DNA of 64,000 bases, from contig JAEOTL010000467.1 in assembly GCA_016839845.1 (NCBI GenBank), positions 1 through 64,000 on the forward strand, read 5' to 3'. The stretch is from Promethearchaeota archaeon (GTDB lineage: Archaea > Asgardarchaeota > Lokiarchaeia > Sigynarchaeales > SOKP01). The notes beneath the pieces are model-generated. The model saw nothing but the letters and a program-made list of their open reading frames with translations, was not told where the DNA came from and ran no database searches. The stretch's first letter is position 1; the number at the start of each line of letters is the position of its first letter. Positions 62,182-64,000 of this stretch are shown here, piece after piece. Made by a program: the position numbers and the translations under genes.

Positions 62182-62346
62182 TGGTAATTTTCTTCTCGAT
62201 ATTAAGATATAAACACATGAAGTGTTGTATAGATAATTATTTCTGGGAATATAAATTTCTCTAAAACCTAAGAGATCTTATATATTAATGTTAAATTGTA
62301 AGCATTCTTATTTACTTTAAACTAAACGACATAAGCACTAAAGATC

Positions 62347-63138
62347 TTGGCTAATAAACAGTTTTGGGATATAGTAGAGGAGTTCAATAGTTTAATGAAA
62401 TCAGCGATTGAAGGGCCAAATTGTATAAAATTGTGTAAAGGAGATTGCTGTTCAATTAAAATTGATATTCCCAAAGTTTTAGCAGAAGAATATATACGCG
62501 ACGGCCATGCTAAGAAGAATGATTTTACAAGAAGTGATGTGTTTAGTTTTAAGTTAAGATTTGATGAAACAACTGGAAAATGTTTTTTATTTGATAAATC
62601 TATTAACGGATGCCTTGTCCATCATACAAACAAAAAGCCTCTCCAGTGTTTTATTTATCCTACTAACTTTTCTCATCCTGAACAAGAAGAAGTGAGTTGT
62701 AAACGACTTGGTGGCTGGAAAATAATAGATCCAGCAAAGGCTAAAAAGGCAGAAGATTTATTAAAATACTACATCTTTCTTTGTAAACTTGAAGCGAGAA
62801 AGGAAATACGAAACCTAAAGAGGAGATTATCCACTAGCTTAAAAAATAATACACTGAGCAATCTTTTACAGAATGCAGCACCAAGTAGTATTGCTGGAGT
62901 TAAAGACACTTGGGACAACATCTCATTGTTATCTTCAGAGGGTTTTTCTTTACAATTAAAAAATTTATGTGCACAACATAAACCCGAGTGTGGAGTAAAT
63001 TTTATAGAATGTGAAGCTATTTGTCCTGAAGTTACCCAAGGTATCCTTGAATATCTGCAAGGAAAATTATATAGGTATATTAGAAAACATGATCCCGATA
63101 CTGAAGGAGAATATCCTTTTCTCAAACTGTTTAAATAG
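62347..63138 (+). CDS. YkgJ-like Cys-cluster (Zn/Fe-chelating) protein
   Basis: The 263 residues have the family's Cys set: GPNCIKLCKGDCCSIKID near 24-40, KCFLF near 80, GCLVH near 91, and PLQCFIYPTNF with SCKRLGGWK near 104-125. C-x3-C-x3-CC followed by the CFxYP element is typical of YkgJ/CxxCxxCC proteins that bind Zn or an Fe-S cluster. The C-terminal half is helical with additional Cys (HKPECGVNFIECEAICPE). The start is TTG at 62347 or ATG at 62395; no ATG is available earlier. Confidence 0.8.
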   Translation: MANKQFWDIVEEFNSLMKSAIEGPNCIKLCKGDCCSIKIDIPKVLAEEYIRDGHAKKNDFTRSDVFSFKLRFDETTGKCFLFDKSINGCLVHHTNKKPLQCFIYPTNFSHPEQEEVSCKRLGGWKIIDPAKAKKAEDLLKYYIFLCKLEARKEIRNLKRRLSTSLKNNTLSNLLQNAAPSSIAGVKDTWDNISLLSSEGFSLQLKNLCAQHKPECGVNFIECEAICPEVTQGILEYLQGKLYRYIRKHDPDTEGEYPFLKLFK

Positions 63139-63299
63139 CTCAGATAAAGGATGTTAGGTTCTTATTTTTGTCGGCTAATACTTTAATAATAATCTCATAT
63201 CCCGGGCATATTTTCTGCATAATATACATTTTTAAGTAATATTATTGAAATAACATTTACATAATACAAATTTTGAAAGTAAAAAAATCGGGAAAGCGA

Positions 63300-63668
63300 A
63301 TGTCATATTCTGAAAAGAGTTTGGATGATTTAGCGAAAAATGTGTTCTCTGAGAAATATGAATTTGTCAAAGGTCCAGTGCAAGTAAAGGGAGGGTCAGG
63401 AAAATCTTGGACTTTTGATGCAGTGGTCAAGAACCAACTCAATACTTTTGGTGTGTTTATAAGAGATTGGAAAAGAGAGATTTCAATTACACAGCTGCGA
63501 CAATTGCATAAAGCTTGTATTGATACGAATGTTCAAGGCGGTATAATGGTTTGCAATATCATTACCGATTTTTCAAGGGATTATAGTTCTCAATTTGGGA
63601 TCCAATTACTTTCCCGAGGGCATCTAATTTCTACATTAAGAAGAAGGGAGTTTCAAAATAATTTCTAA
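63300..63668 (+). CDS. Mrr-like PD-(D/E)xK nuclease-fold protein
   Basis: The 122 residues begin at ATG 63300 (a TTG nine codons earlier is possible). The pattern WTFDAVVKNQ then FGVFIRDWKREISITQLRQLHKACIDT matches the Mrr/restriction-endonuclease-like core, where the Asp after the first strand and the acidic-x-Lys pair (RDWKR) are the metal-binding set. GGIMVCNIITDFSRDYSSQFGIQLLSR completes the fold as in Mrr proteins. It is a single-domain protein without a recognition domain and no methylase is beside it, so DNA repair or regulation is as likely as restriction. Confidence 0.72.
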   Translation: MSYSEKSLDDLAKNVFSEKYEFVKGPVQVKGGSGKSWTFDAVVKNQLNTFGVFIRDWKREISITQLRQLHKACIDTNVQGGIMVCNIITDFSRDYSSQFGIQLLSRGHLISTLRRREFQNNF

Positions 63669-63869
63669 ATCCCTAATTTCTTATTATTCATCCTACAAAT
63701 TTCTATTCATTGAGTCTAATAAATTTCTCCAAGTTTGCTTTACAGGGTTTAGATTCGCAATTTTCTTATAAAGTATACGATACCGATAGGTTAATTCAAA
63801 TGTTAAAAATTTATAAGTTAACAATCAAAAATATATTATTGAAAATACCGAAGTTCGGGTGGAGTTATT

Positions 63870-64000
63870 ATGATTCATGTTTTCCAAATCAATAAGGAAT
63901 TAAGTGGATTTGAAGAAGTAAAATTAGAAGAAAATAAAGTTCTGTTTGAACTACTGGATCCTCATAAGATCTTGCTTTTTGTTGATGAGCATACAGAAAA
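63870..64000 (+). CDS. start of a protein cut by the window end (partial)
   Basis: From ATG 63870 the frame stays open to the last base (43 residues seen). A good ribosome binding site (GGTGGAG) lies 7-13 bases before it. The visible residues start MIHVFQINKELSGFEE and later read HKILLFVDEHTE, a strand pattern that resembles the first strand of gelsolin-like domains, which are common in Asgard archaea. With so few residues this is only a hint. Confidence 0.55.
   Translation, partial: MIHVFQINKELSGFEEVKLEENKVLFELLDPHKILLFVDEHTE

Noticed and set aside
63710..63895. 61-residue open frame near the window end
   Set aside because: It has no good start signal, no recognisable pattern and overlaps the better-supported gene at 63870 with its ribosome binding site.
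1..64000. tRNA or rRNA genes
   Set aside because: I looked for T-loop type GGTTCRA patterns and conserved rRNA stretches and saw none outside coding sequence; a covariance-model scan would be decisive.

Overview
The window is an AT-rich stretch (roughly one third G+C by eye) carrying about 50 protein genes on both strands and no rRNA or tRNA that I could recognise. It looks like an Asgard archaeon, most likely of the Lokiarchaeia/Promethearchaeia type. The evidence is a mix of archaeal genes (Taw2-like tRNA methyltransferase, Trm11/TrmG10-like methylase, M29 peptidase, ADP-forming acyl-CoA synthetase subunit) with giant Ig-repeat surface proteins that start in a NosD-like beta-helix, a transmembrane protein with a cytoplasmic longin-like domain, a small-GTPase-like protein without a P-loop, an IFT52-like GIFT-domain protein, and helix-hairpin-helix proteins with KPK-rich linkers. 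The assignment is inferred from gene content, not from a marker gene.

Region 1 (1-7811) is metabolic. It holds the end of an acyl-CoA dehydratase activase-related protein, a flavin oxidoreductase, a GH32 fructan hydrolase with an N-terminal NTF2-like domain and higher G+C (probably acquired), and a compact four-gene plus-strand operon: an HgdB/DUF2229-like protein, a BcrA/BadF/HgdC-type activase, a 64-residue helical protein and a PlsC-like acyltransferase that lacks the catalytic histidine. Region 2 (8080-19833) is a cell-surface block. It contains a 2569-residue protein of about 24 Ig-like modules, a coiled-coil protein, a membrane-anchored seven-bladed FG-GAP propeller with two FnIII-like domains, and a secreted Cys-rich protein. 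Region 3 (20072-34043) holds an HhH plus alpha-helical (possibly Bro1-like) protein, a membrane winged-helix protein with a decayed second copy across a VOC gene, a serine hydrolase, a methyltransferase, a two-TM coiled-coil protein, a DMT exporter, the GTPase-like protein, zinc ribbons, two tandem 7TM paralogues and a CaCA antiporter. Region 4 (34295-50563) holds a small RHH regulator, a LmbE deacetylase, an MFS sugar transporter, DUF2804, an M29 peptidase, a class III aminotransferase, the longin receptor, an FGGY kinase with a remnant of its own 5' end just upstream, a radical SAM protein and an acyl-CoA set (FabK-like oxidoreductase, ACD alpha subunit, AMP-forming ligase). Region 5 (50788-64000) is rich in RNA and DNA modification genes (Taw2-like, Trm11-like/Nth overlap, PIMT-like), with GIFT, rhomboid, ICMT-like, DUF1015, a cytosolic beta-sandwich repeat protein, a Cys-cluster protein, an Mrr-like nuclease fold and the start of another gene.

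Convergent gene pairs are often separated by short perfect inverted repeats with T/A-rich arms (18945-18966, 28083-28112, 45898-45913, 57784-57809), which look like bidirectional terminators. The points most worth following up are the longin receptor, the HhH/Bro1-like protein and its shared motif, the homogenised 276-bp repeats, the degenerate acyltransferase, the pseudo-GTPase, the two gene remnants, and a DUF3795 gene whose conserved Cys motif lies upstream of any canonical start codon.
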